IMG/VR virus record: IMGVR_UViG_3300038701_001082
Coordinates: 1-28,358 of that record
DNA: 28,358 nt
Reading direction: 5' to 3' (one strand)
Source: a virus
In this document: one piece after another, positions 19,710 through 26,376 of the stretch
Layout of the letters: every line of letters begins with the position of its first letter
Numbering within the stretch: position 1 is the stretch's first letter
Notes under the pieces: model-generated
The model's input: only the letters and a program-made list of their open reading frames with translations
Told to the model about the DNA's origin: nothing
Database searches by the model: none
Translations under genes and position numbers: made by a program

Positions 19710-19965
19710 CGCCCTGTGTCAGCTTGAGCCATACAAGGGTATTCGCAGGAACATAGGCGCTTGTGCCCGCCGCTGCCGTAACGCTGGCACTTGGCCCCAC
19801 GTTCACATAATGCGCAGCATCCGAAAACACCGAAGCTACCACACCACCGTCATTGCCGCTGGTTTTTGCGCTTGTGCCCGAAGTTGTGACAACCTCGCTA
19901 CCCGAAGGGCGAGAGGCAACGCCGTAGTCAACGCCGCCATAGAAAGAAACATAAAGACTAGCCAT
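19684..19965 (-). CDS. Small beta-rich structural protein
   Basis: A 93-residue protein rich in Ser, Ala, Gly and Val (MASLYVSFYGGVDYG, then TSGTSAKTSG, VFSDAAHYVNVGPSA, and LVWLKLTQGDEIAAITV). The last segment resembles the WLKL-QGD-IA end seen in small capsid or tail decoration proteins. It has no membrane segment and sits between fibre and ejection genes. It is probably a minor structural protein, without closer identity. Confidence 0.68.
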   Translation of the reverse strand: MASLYVSFYGGVDYGVASRPSGSEVVTTSGTSAKTSGNDGGVVASVFSDAAHYVNVGPSASVTAAAGTSAYVPANTLVWLKLTQGDEIAAITV

Positions 19966-19992
19966 TAGAACACCATCCTATACTTGAAGCAC

Positions 19993-20595
19993 TTACCCTG
20001 CCGTTTCCTCGAACCGGAAGCCGGCACGAGCATCGGTAGTCAAGCCCACCAGCGCCCCCGTTTGCACAATCAGAACATCGCCAGCTTCAAACGTGATAGG
20101 CACGGGAAGCTGAAAAACCCCATTGTTGCTCGTGAAAATAGGGCTTGCGACAATTGTGCCCGAACCCGAACCCGTTGATTTGCGCGCGCGGATCTGCACG
20201 CTTGTCCCAAAGCTATCAGCGTTTAGCGCAATGTGCGTCAAACGGCTTTCAACCATGATTGTCACGCCGATGTCGTTGCCCGTCGCGCCGTTGCCATAGG
20301 ACCATTCATAGGCGTTAGTGCCAAGCCCGCCGTTTTCTTCTGCCCAGATGTAATACGAATTGGTCCCGCTGATAGGATTGGCGAGGATATAGGCTGCAAT
20401 CAGAGCGTTAATTTCAATCACGCTTGGAGTATCACCGGGCGGGCCTTGTGGCCCCGTGTCGCCTGTATCGCCCTTTTCGCCTTGTGGTCCCTGTGGTCCT
20501 GGAGGGCCTTGTTCGCCACCGCCGCCGTTTTGCTCCAAATCCCAGAGGCGCGCCCGAATGTCCTGAATGCCGTTAAAGCCTACTGGATCAGTCAC
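19993..20595 (-). CDS. Collagen-like fibre protein
   Basis: A 200-residue protein. A short helix ([14 protein letters not shown]) is followed by ten uninterrupted Gly-X-Y triplets (residues 27-56) with several prolines, which should form a collagen-like triple helix, and then a globular beta-rich domain ([11 protein letters not shown] to FRFEETAG). This is the usual plan of trimeric phage fibres: a coiled start, a collagen stalk and a head that binds a partner or receptor. It begins at GTG, overlapping the previous gene, with no clear Shine-Dalgarno. Confidence 0.82.
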   Translation of the reverse strand: MTDPVGFNGIQDIRARLWDLEQNGGGGEQGPPGPQGPQGEKGDTGDTGPQGPPGDTPSVIEINALIAAYILANPISGTNSYYIWAEENGGLGTNAYEWSYGNGATGNDIGVTIMVESRLTHIALNADSFGTSVQIRARKSTGSGSGTIVASPIFTSNNGVFQLPVPITFEAGDVLIVQTGALVGLTTDARAGFRFEETAG

Positions 20596-21163
20596 GGTTG
20601 CGATGCTCGATGTTGATTAGAAGCGACTTGTTAGAAAGAACTCCCGGCCCATCGCTTTGAGCCATGATCTTTCCGCCATTCGCCTCCCATGTGTCAGCGT
20701 TGAAGCAGATAAAATTGTAAAAGCGGGATACTGCCACACCTGCCCCGCCTAGAATGTCGTAGTGATCGGGAAACAGCGGCGGAAAACCACCGCCAATATC
20801 AATCCAAAGGTCCAGATAACTTGCCGTTCCGTCGTCTGGTGTGAACGTAAACATGAATTGGCAATCCCGGCTGTCGCCATTCACACCCGCGATTGTGTTT
20901 GTCGCCGTGTCCCAAATGCTCGCCATGTCCGCTGGCAGTCGGCTGCGATCTGTGCCGGGGCCACCGTCTGCAATCGTCACCTGCGTTGCCGTTGCCGCTG
21001 CAATTGCCTGTGTTGCCGCCGCCGTGTCGTCTACAAACTCCCAACCGGACGAGTTCTCTACATTCTCACGCGCCCACGCCCCATCACGCGCCGCCTTATT
21101 GCCAACCTGAGCGACCAAACGCGGCCAATCGTCACGCCTGTAGGTTTCGGGAATAGGCTTCAT
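20588..21163 (-). CDS. Fibre-associated structural protein
   Basis: A 191-residue protein starting MKPIPETYRRDDWPRLVAQVGN. A threonine/alanine-rich helix (DDTAAATQAIAAATATQV) is followed by a beta-rich domain (CQFMFTFTPDDGTASYLDLWI, FYNFICFNADTWEANGG). It resembles head- or tail-fibre-type proteins of short-tailed phages, in which a helical attachment part carries a jelly-roll. It sits between the stabilisation protein and the collagen-like fibre, overlapping each by a few nt, so the two may make one appendage. Confidence 0.68.
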   Translation of the reverse strand: MKPIPETYRRDDWPRLVAQVGNKAARDGAWARENVENSSGWEFVDDTAAATQAIAAATATQVTIADGGPGTDRSRLPADMASIWDTATNTIAGVNGDSRDCQFMFTFTPDDGTASYLDLWIDIGGGFPPLFPDHYDILGGAGVAVSRFYNFICFNADTWEANGGKIMAQSDGPGVLSNKSLLINIEHRNRD

Positions 21164-22566
21164 CGCACTGCCCCCGCATTGGCTTCAAACTCAAAACCCT
21201 GCACATAAGACCAATCGCTATCTGCGATCTGCATGGTGCACTCGAAATATCGCCCATTGGCTTGCAGTGCCATGCGCCCGCTTGGCTGCATCACAGAAGC
21301 CGTTTTAAGCGTCCCCGTGTCACCTCGGCGCTGTTGCGCGTTCAACTTGACGGTCACGCCGCCTGTTGCGTCTGTATCGGGCCACACAGCCCTTACGCGG
21401 GTCTTGCGGCCTTTTGATGGTTCAACCTCACCCGTCACAAAGCGCGCTGTCATGTTTGCGCCCGCAAAATTGCCAACTTCGCCGTTCTGCACCGCATACA
21501 ACCTTGGCGCACCGCCACTATAGCGCGGGTCGTCAAAGCTAATGGTCGCCGCATCCAAATCGGTTACGGTTGCCGCCAGCGTCTCAAGGTCTGTGCTGTT
21601 TTCAAACCCTGCAAAAATACCATCAAAGGGCAATTCAAGAACAAATGCGCGGTCCAGTGCCCAGTTGTAGCCCCAGATTTGCCCTTCAAGCCCCGGGATG
21701 CCCCAAAACACAATTGAGCGTTCAGGGTCAATTGCCGAATAAAGCCGCTCGAACCCGTCGCTGCCCAACGCCTCGGTAAATGAGCGGTCAAACTTCTCAT
21801 TGCCAACAAGGCGAATGTCCTGCCCGCTTTCCAGCGCCGCAAACCCCCTGTCAGACAGATAAAAGATAGTGCGACCCGCCGCCGCAATGGATGCCTTGGA
21901 CGCGCAACCGAAATTCTCGCTTATCGGGTCAAAATTGAACGGTGCATCCGCATCACCCGTCAAATCCATCCGAACAAGGCGATTGCGCTGCAAAATAACG
22001 CCGTATTCACCACCGACAACGCCCATCACCTCGCCGCCAGCAAGCATAATCTGCTCACCCGCTTGGTTAGTGCCGTTTGTCCATCCTGTGCTGTCGCCAA
22101 ATGCGCTCCAGCGCACCTTAAGCTGCTCACCATTAGGCTGCGCCAAGACAACGTGATCGCCTACAACCGCCACATCAATCGCAGTCGGTGCACCGGAAAG
22201 CGCCGCCGCCGTTTGCGTGCTCAAATCCACTTCTTGCGTGGTCGTGCCGTTAACCGCAATTACGGAATTGCCAAACTGCGTAAAGCGCCAGCGCCCGCTT
22301 ACTGAAAGACCCGTCAATATGCCCGTCCAAGCGCCACCAGAGAGCCGTGAGAGCGTCGATGCTGTGCCTACAAGCAGGGTTGCCGTGCCATTGCCCGATT
22401 TGAAGCTGGCAGCGCCTAAAAACGTGTCTGGCAGCGGGCTTGAAATAGACGAAAAGCTAGGCGCGGCCCTGTAACCGTTCTCAGCCGGGAACACGTTGAC
22501 GCACTCGACCAGAATGTCGCCAGTGGGTAGCTTGTCAGGAACAAACGCCCCAAGGTTATACTGCAT
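21160..22566 (-). CDS. Packaged-DNA stabilisation / tail-hub protein
   Basis: A 468-residue beta-propeller-like protein. The start NLGAFVPDKLPTGDILVECVNVFP and the blade-like repeats (VVGDHVVLAQPNGEQLKVRWSAFG, MGVVGGEYGVILQRNRLVRM, IFYLSDRGFAALESGQDI) are typical of the family of podoviral DNA-stabilisation or nozzle proteins that includes P22 gp10. Such proteins plug the portal after packaging and form the base of the short tail. The length is close to that usual for the family. It follows the adaptor gene, with TGATG coupling, as expected. Confidence 0.84.
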   Translation of the reverse strand: MQYNLGAFVPDKLPTGDILVECVNVFPAENGYRAAPSFSSISSPLPDTFLGAASFKSGNGTATLLVGTASTLSRLSGGAWTGILTGLSVSGRWRFTQFGNSVIAVNGTTTQEVDLSTQTAAALSGAPTAIDVAVVGDHVVLAQPNGEQLKVRWSAFGDSTGWTNGTNQAGEQIMLAGGEVMGVVGGEYGVILQRNRLVRMDLTGDADAPFNFDPISENFGCASKASIAAAGRTIFYLSDRGFAALESGQDIRLVGNEKFDRSFTEALGSDGFERLYSAIDPERSIVFWGIPGLEGQIWGYNWALDRAFVLELPFDGIFAGFENSTDLETLAATVTDLDAATISFDDPRYSGGAPRLYAVQNGEVGNFAGANMTARFVTGEVEPSKGRKTRVRAVWPDTDATGGVTVKLNAQQRRGDTGTLKTASVMQPSGRMALQANGRYFECTMQIADSDWSYVQGFEFEANAGAVR

Positions 22567-23225
22567 CAGACCCGCGTCCCAGGCACTTGCAGAAGCCCGG
22601 TGGGGCTAAGCGGCCCTGCACCATAGCGGTTAGACCGCGCCGAGCGGTTGATTTGCTCAATAATGCTGTTCGCTTGCCCCAAGTTGATAGCCGCCCTGTC
22701 AATATCGCCCGTCTTGTTAAACAGGATTGCAAGGCACTGGTGGAGGTAAAGGTCTGGATGCTCGTCAAGCAGCCAATTCACCGGGTTATTGTCGGTGAGG
22801 TGCGGAATGGCGGCATAATACACCACAGTCAGCGATGCCTCGCCAACAGGTGCCACAATCAGCTTGCGGTTTTCAATTGCATAAGCGCAGGGGCTACCTG
22901 ATCGGCCACGATAGGTCTTACGAAGGCCCGCAGGCGATAGGCTTTGCAGCGGATTATCAGGGCTTGCCTCTTCGTAAATGGTGCGAAGCTGCAAGAAGTT
23001 GAGCGGCAGGTCTGTCTGCTCGGCGGCCACCGTCAAAGCAACCTGCGTTTCCATCAAGGGGGTCCGCAGGAGGCGGTTAAACACACCCTCGGCGCGTGTG
23101 ATAGCGCGCTTGATCTTGCTTTCGCTATAAGCGTCGTCGTCCATTTCATCGCGAATTTCAGCAATGAGGTCGTCGATGTTTGTAATCGCGCTTTCGGGCG
23201 ATGTTTGAACGGCGATGATGCTCAT
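22566..23225 (-). CDS. Head-tail adaptor protein
   Basis: A 219-residue protein: an N-terminal helical region (IDDLIAEIRDEMDDDAYSESKI, RAITRAEGVFNRLLRTP), a beta middle (YAIENRKLIVAPVGEASLTVVYYA) and a C-terminal helix (YLHQCLAILFNKTGD). This is the plan of podovirus adaptor proteins (gp11- or gp4-like) that bind below the portal. The gene lies between head genes and the stabilisation protein, as usual. The ATG overlaps the preceding stop with AGGA 8 nt upstream. Confidence 0.82.
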   Translation of the reverse strand: MSIIAVQTSPESAITNIDDLIAEIRDEMDDDAYSESKIKRAITRAEGVFNRLLRTPLMETQVALTVAAEQTDLPLNFLQLRTIYEEASPDNPLQSLSPAGLRKTYRGRSGSPCAYAIENRKLIVAPVGEASLTVVYYAAIPHLTDNNPVNWLLDEHPDLYLHQCLAILFNKTGDIDRAAINLGQANSIIEQINRSARSNRYGAGPLSPTGLLQVPGTRV

Positions 23226-23554
23226 AGAATAATCCTATTCATTCCCGGCACCAAATGCCGATAATCGCTGTCCATAAGCTTTTTGCGCAGCGCGTCCTGA
23301 TGGTGAGGGTTCCACATATCAATGCCCTCCTCAGTCAGCCATTTAAGCCCCACAGATGCGGGGATATGGCCTACGTGCCACATCTCCTTGTCCAGCTTGT
23401 GCGTGTCTGCCCGCTTGTTTTGCTCGACAATGGAGCCACCCGAGACATCCTCGTATTTGACCTCAACAGAGCCGTGGTCGTCAGAAGTGCCCCGGATGGA
23501 CTTTTTTAAACCGTTGAAAGACCCATCATCCAGGACTTCCCATTCGGTATTCAT
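23222..23554 (-). CDS. Conserved small head-region protein
   Basis: A 110-residue protein with MWHVGHIPASVGLKWLTEEGIDMWNPHH near residues 58-85, followed by DSDYRHLVPG. I recognise the motif HIPA-V-LKWL-EEGID--NP from small proteins in the head gene clusters of podoviruses; its role is unknown to me. No membrane segment is present. It lies between the capsid block and the adaptor, overlapping both neighbours by 4 nt. Confidence 0.78.
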   Translation of the reverse strand: MNTEWEVLDDGSFNGLKKSIRGTSDDHGSVEVKYEDVSGGSIVEQNKRADTHKLDKEMWHVGHIPASVGLKWLTEEGIDMWNPHHQDALRKKLMDSDYRHLVPGMNRIIL

Positions 23555-23703
23555 GACGCAAGGCCCTTGTCGACCAGACTGTCAACGTCGCAACCTTCGG
23601 GCAGTTCATCGCCTTTTTCCAGAAAACCGCCTTTGCCATCATGCACCGCGTTTTCCTTGGCGACCTTGTATTTCTTCGGACGGCCCTGCTTTTTCTCAGC
23701 CAT
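23551..23703 (-). CDS. 50-aa basic/acidic small head-region protein
   Basis: A 50-residue protein: a basic start (MAEKKQGRPKKYKVAK) followed by an acidic end (LEKGDELPEGCDVDSLVDKG). The GRPKKYK motif resembles an AT-hook and could touch DNA. The ATG has AAGGA 7 nt upstream; a longer frame exists but runs into the intergenic region. The position between major capsid and adaptor genes suggests a minor head component. No family is recognised. Confidence 0.66.
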   Translation of the reverse strand: MAEKKQGRPKKYKVAKENAVHDGKGGFLEKGDELPEGCDVDSLVDKGLAS

Positions 23704-23753
23704 GTTCAATCCTTCCAATTGAAAGGGCGGACCCGAAAGCCCGCCCCTCAAAT

Positions 23754-24707
23754 TTACGACAAGTCTGCCACAACGCCCGAAGCCGCCTCGTTAAGGCAGC
23801 GCAGCGTTTCTTCACAGCGGATATACTTGCGCTCGGCAAGGCCGGTCACCGCCATGTCAGCAGTGGTCATGCTCTCACCGATTGCAACATCCCAGTATTC
23901 AGGATCAACAATCAGCGCATCGCGGCCCGAAGCGAAGCGATCAGGCACAAAGTTGAGGAGGCCAAAATCCGACTGGTAAACATCAGCGCCAGCAACAATG
24001 GTCAACTGACCCGCGCCGCTGTTTTGCATACGCTGAGCCGCAAGGCCGGTGAACTCGGCTTGTGCCTGCTTCTGTGTGCCGTTGGTGATAACCATCTTGG
24101 GGTTACCGCCCGCGACCCAAATGTCTTGCAGGACAGGCTTGAGAAGCGCCTCAGTGTAGGTGCGCTGCGTGCCATTGGTTGCCGCCGAGACAGTGCCCGA
24201 TGAGAAACCACCGTCTGCACCGCCCGAACCACGCGAAGTGTTGGTTTCGAGCCATGCCAGAGCGCCGGCAGCTTCACCAGCAGTGCCCGCAGCAGCCGCA
24301 ACCGACGCATAGTTACCGCAATAACGCTTTTCAGTGTCAGTGCGAACTTCACGAGCGGCCTTCATGATCTCACGCGCCATTTCAGAGCGGCGGCCAGCTT
24401 TGTTGGTCCACTCGACAGTGGTCGAAGAACCGACAACCTCGGTGAAGATTTGCGTGTGGTTGCCGACGCGGGCGGTGTCTGCCCGTGCCTTGTTGGACAG
24501 GTCATCGCCTTGGATGCTCTTGTTGTCCTCATTGGCCGCACGAAGGGCATCGGTTTGCCATTCGGTGTATGTTGCCGAAGCCTTCGATGTGCCAATCGCA
24601 TCACGGAAAGGGGTATCATCCGGGAAGAGTTCGGCGATCTTGTCGGAAAGGTCCTCGCGGACACCGACGCGGCCCACGTTCTGAATTGTATTACTTGGAA
24701 CTGCCAT
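23754..24707 (-). CDS. Major capsid protein (SU10-type, DUF5309)
   Basis: A 317-residue protein. The N-terminus (MAVPSNTIQNVGRVGVREDLSD, then LFPDDTPFRDAIGTSKASA and TEWQTDALRAANEDN) is the signature of the SU10-type major capsid family, formerly DUF5309. A later GNPKMVITNGTQKQ segment and a final IRCEETLRCLNEAA complete the HK97-like fold. Many copies would form the icosahedral shell. It directly follows the scaffold gene. Its Shine-Dalgarno is weak (AAGATGGA, about 10 nt away), surprising for the most abundant structural protein. Confidence 0.92.
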   Translation of the reverse strand: MAVPSNTIQNVGRVGVREDLSDKIAELFPDDTPFRDAIGTSKASATYTEWQTDALRAANEDNKSIQGDDLSNKARADTARVGNHTQIFTEVVGSSTTVEWTNKAGRRSEMAREIMKAAREVRTDTEKRYCGNYASVAAAAGTAGEAAGALAWLETNTSRGSGGADGGFSSGTVSAATNGTQRTYTEALLKPVLQDIWVAGGNPKMVITNGTQKQAQAEFTGLAAQRMQNSGAGQLTIVAGADVYQSDFGLLNFVPDRFASGRDALIVDPEYWDVAIGESMTTADMAVTGLAERKYIRCEETLRCLNEAASGVVADLS

Positions 24708-24728
24708 GATAAAAATCCATCTTGGTTA

Positions 24729-24748
24729 CGGCCCCTCGAAAGAGGCCG
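24729..24748 (-). other. Hairpin between scaffold and capsid genes
   Basis: In the 82 bp gap between the scaffold and major capsid genes the sequence can fold as CGG plus CCTC (24729-24737, with two bulged bases), a GAAA loop and GAGG plus CCG (24742-24748). No T-run follows on the late-gene strand, so it is not an ordinary terminator. It may be an mRNA processing or stabilising element. Confidence 0.35.
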
Positions 24749-24789
24749 GGGAGGGGTGCGCAGTCTCGCGACGCGCTAACTTGTGAAAC

Positions 24790-25794
24790 CTACATGAGCC
24801 CCTGTGCTTCCAGCCAAGCAGCCGAGTTTTCCCCGAACGCCTGTTTATCCTTCTTGCTGGCCTTCACACGGTCCCATGCTTTTTTGCCGCCTGCTGCCCT
24901 ATTCTGAGAATTGGGGGCCGCGCCCGGCTTGAGCGTTGTAAAGCGTCCGCTCTTGTCGCGCTTGCGCTTGCTGGCACTCGACTTGATCTTGGCAAGTTCC
25001 TCGCTGTCCGCCTTGTATTTGGCAAACTGGGCGAGAGCCCGCATATCTGTCGCGTCCATTGTGTCCATCAAGGCGTTGGCATCATAGCCAAGTTCGCCCG
25101 CCATCGAGAGCGCCGACTGGATATATTCCGAGCGGGTTTCTTCGTTGGCAATTTCAGGAATTTGCATCAATTCAGCGTCACGTTGCTGAATGCGCTGCGC
25201 TTTCTGCTCCGGTGTCTCAACACCAATCGACCCCACTTGCTGCATCAATTGATCGTGCTGGGCTTTCGCGTGGTCGTAAACAGCCTTATCCCGTTGGTAT
25301 TGCTGAATGTCAGCGTATTGAGCGGGGTCCGGCATTTGCGGCTCGAATTGAGACGTAAACGTTCGTAGCTGCTCACCAAAACGGGTTTCGGCTTCGCGCT
25401 CTACTTGGGCTGCTTTCTGCTCGGCAGAACGCTGGGCCTCCTTGGCGCGGGTTGTGGCCTCTTGGACCTGTGTGTTGCGTCGGGTTTCACTTGCGGCCCA
25501 TGCTGCCTGGGCTTCCGCTGGAAGCTGGCTGAAAACCGCTTTTTCCTCCGCATTTAAGCTAACGGGAGCGTCAATGGCAGGTTCGTCCTGTTCTTCGCCT
25601 TCCTCGTCCGCTTCATCTGCCTCGAATTCAAGCTCATCGCCTTCACTTTCGGCAAATTCCTCTTGCTCACCCTCTTCTTGTGGCAGGTCGTCTTCAAATC
25701 CTGCCTCGGTGAGAAAATTCTCAAAGTCCGCCGCCTTTTCCGCAACGCTGGTTGGCGCTGGAGAAACTGCGGCTTCCATTTCTGGATGGGCCAT
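24790..25794 (-). CDS. Scaffolding protein
   Basis: A 334-residue protein with no globular core evident. Residues about 28-75 are extremely acidic (EEGEQEEFAESEGDELEFE). A coiled-coil region follows (about 105-150, ATTRAKEAQRSAEQKAAQVERE). The C-terminus is strongly basic (SSASKRKRDKSGRFTTLKPG, KKAWDRVKASKKDKQ). An acidic start, a helical middle and a basic C-terminal capsid-binding tail is the usual design of phage scaffolds, and the gene lies directly before the major capsid gene. No protease is visible nearby, so it is probably released intact. Confidence 0.84.
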   Translation of the reverse strand: MAHPEMEAAVSPAPTSVAEKAADFENFLTEAGFEDDLPQEEGEQEEFAESEGDELEFEADEADEEGEEQDEPAIDAPVSLNAEEKAVFSQLPAEAQAAWAASETRRNTQVQEATTRAKEAQRSAEQKAAQVEREAETRFGEQLRTFTSQFEPQMPDPAQYADIQQYQRDKAVYDHAKAQHDQLMQQVGSIGVETPEQKAQRIQQRDAELMQIPEIANEETRSEYIQSALSMAGELGYDANALMDTMDATDMRALAQFAKYKADSEELAKIKSSASKRKRDKSGRFTTLKPGAAPNSQNRAAGGKKAWDRVKASKKDKQAFGENSAAWLEAQGLM

Positions 25795-25835
25795 AGTTTG
25801 TTTCCTTCTTGGGATAGACCGTCATTGCGACGGGC

Positions 25836-26186
25836 TTACGACTTCCTAATGTGATGAAATTGCTTTTCCGATTGCTTTGCAGCGATCTTGCCGCTTGCAA
25901 TGATGCTGTCCACGCGGGCGCGCAGTTGGCGCAGCGCACGGTCTTGCATGGCAAGGTATTCCTTTTCCGCGATCTGATCGGGCCGCGTATCCGCAAAAGC
26001 CTCGAAAGCCTCGCGCCGCTGCTTGTCGATCATATCAAACAAGCCGCCTTGTTCTGTGGCGAACATTTCCCAACGCTTGCCGCGCTCTACGGCATCGCCG
26101 CCGATGAATTTGCGCTGCTCATCAATAAGCACAATCTCAAAGCGAGCGGAAAGCCAAAGGACGAGGCGGATTGCGAGGTTACGCAT
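25836..26186 (-). CDS. Small head-region protein between portal and scaffold
   Basis: A 116-residue mainly helical protein. MRNLAIRLVLWLSARFEIVLIDEQRKFIGG opens it, with a mildly hydrophobic first part, followed by charged helices (WEMFATEQGGLFDMIDKQRREAFEAFADT, RALRQLRARVDSIIASGK). The chosen ATG has AAGG 7 nt upstream and an 8-nt overlap with the previous gene. Podoviruses often carry one or two small genes between portal and scaffold; the role is unknown. Confidence 0.66.
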   Translation of the reverse strand: MRNLAIRLVLWLSARFEIVLIDEQRKFIGGDAVERGKRWEMFATEQGGLFDMIDKQRREAFEAFADTRPDQIAEKEYLAMQDRALRQLRARVDSIIASGKIAAKQSEKQFHHIRKS

Positions 26187-26376
26187 TTTGAGCCTTCCAA
26201 TGCGCCACTTTTCCAATATCAGCCATCAATCTATCATAGCGCCTCTGCCAACTTTTCCGCATCGCGTCGGGTATAGGGGTTTGGGAGGTGTTGACATCCT
26301 CAAACACTTGTAAAAAGAGCGCATCGTCTGGTGATATACGAACCATTGCTAAGTCGTGCTGGTAAAAATCAATCAT
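26179..26376 (-). CDS. 65-aa small protein coupled to the portal gene
   Basis: A 65-residue protein (MIDFYQHDLAMVRISPDDALFL, then a basic helical end MRKSWQRRYDRLMADIGKV). Its ATG overlaps the portal stop (ATGA), with a G-rich Shine-Dalgarno about 9 nt upstream inside the end of the portal gene. No family is recognised. Coupling to the portal gene suggests a minor head protein. Confidence 0.66.
   Translation of the reverse strand: MIDFYQHDLAMVRISPDDALFLQVFEDVNTSQTPIPDAMRKSWQRRYDRLMADIGKVAHWKAQNA

Noticed and set aside
23322-24203. A 293-codon plus-strand frame opposite the capsid gene
   Set aside because: The minus strand carries the SU10-type capsid signature with normal neighbours; the plus frame has no ribosome site and antisense-type composition.
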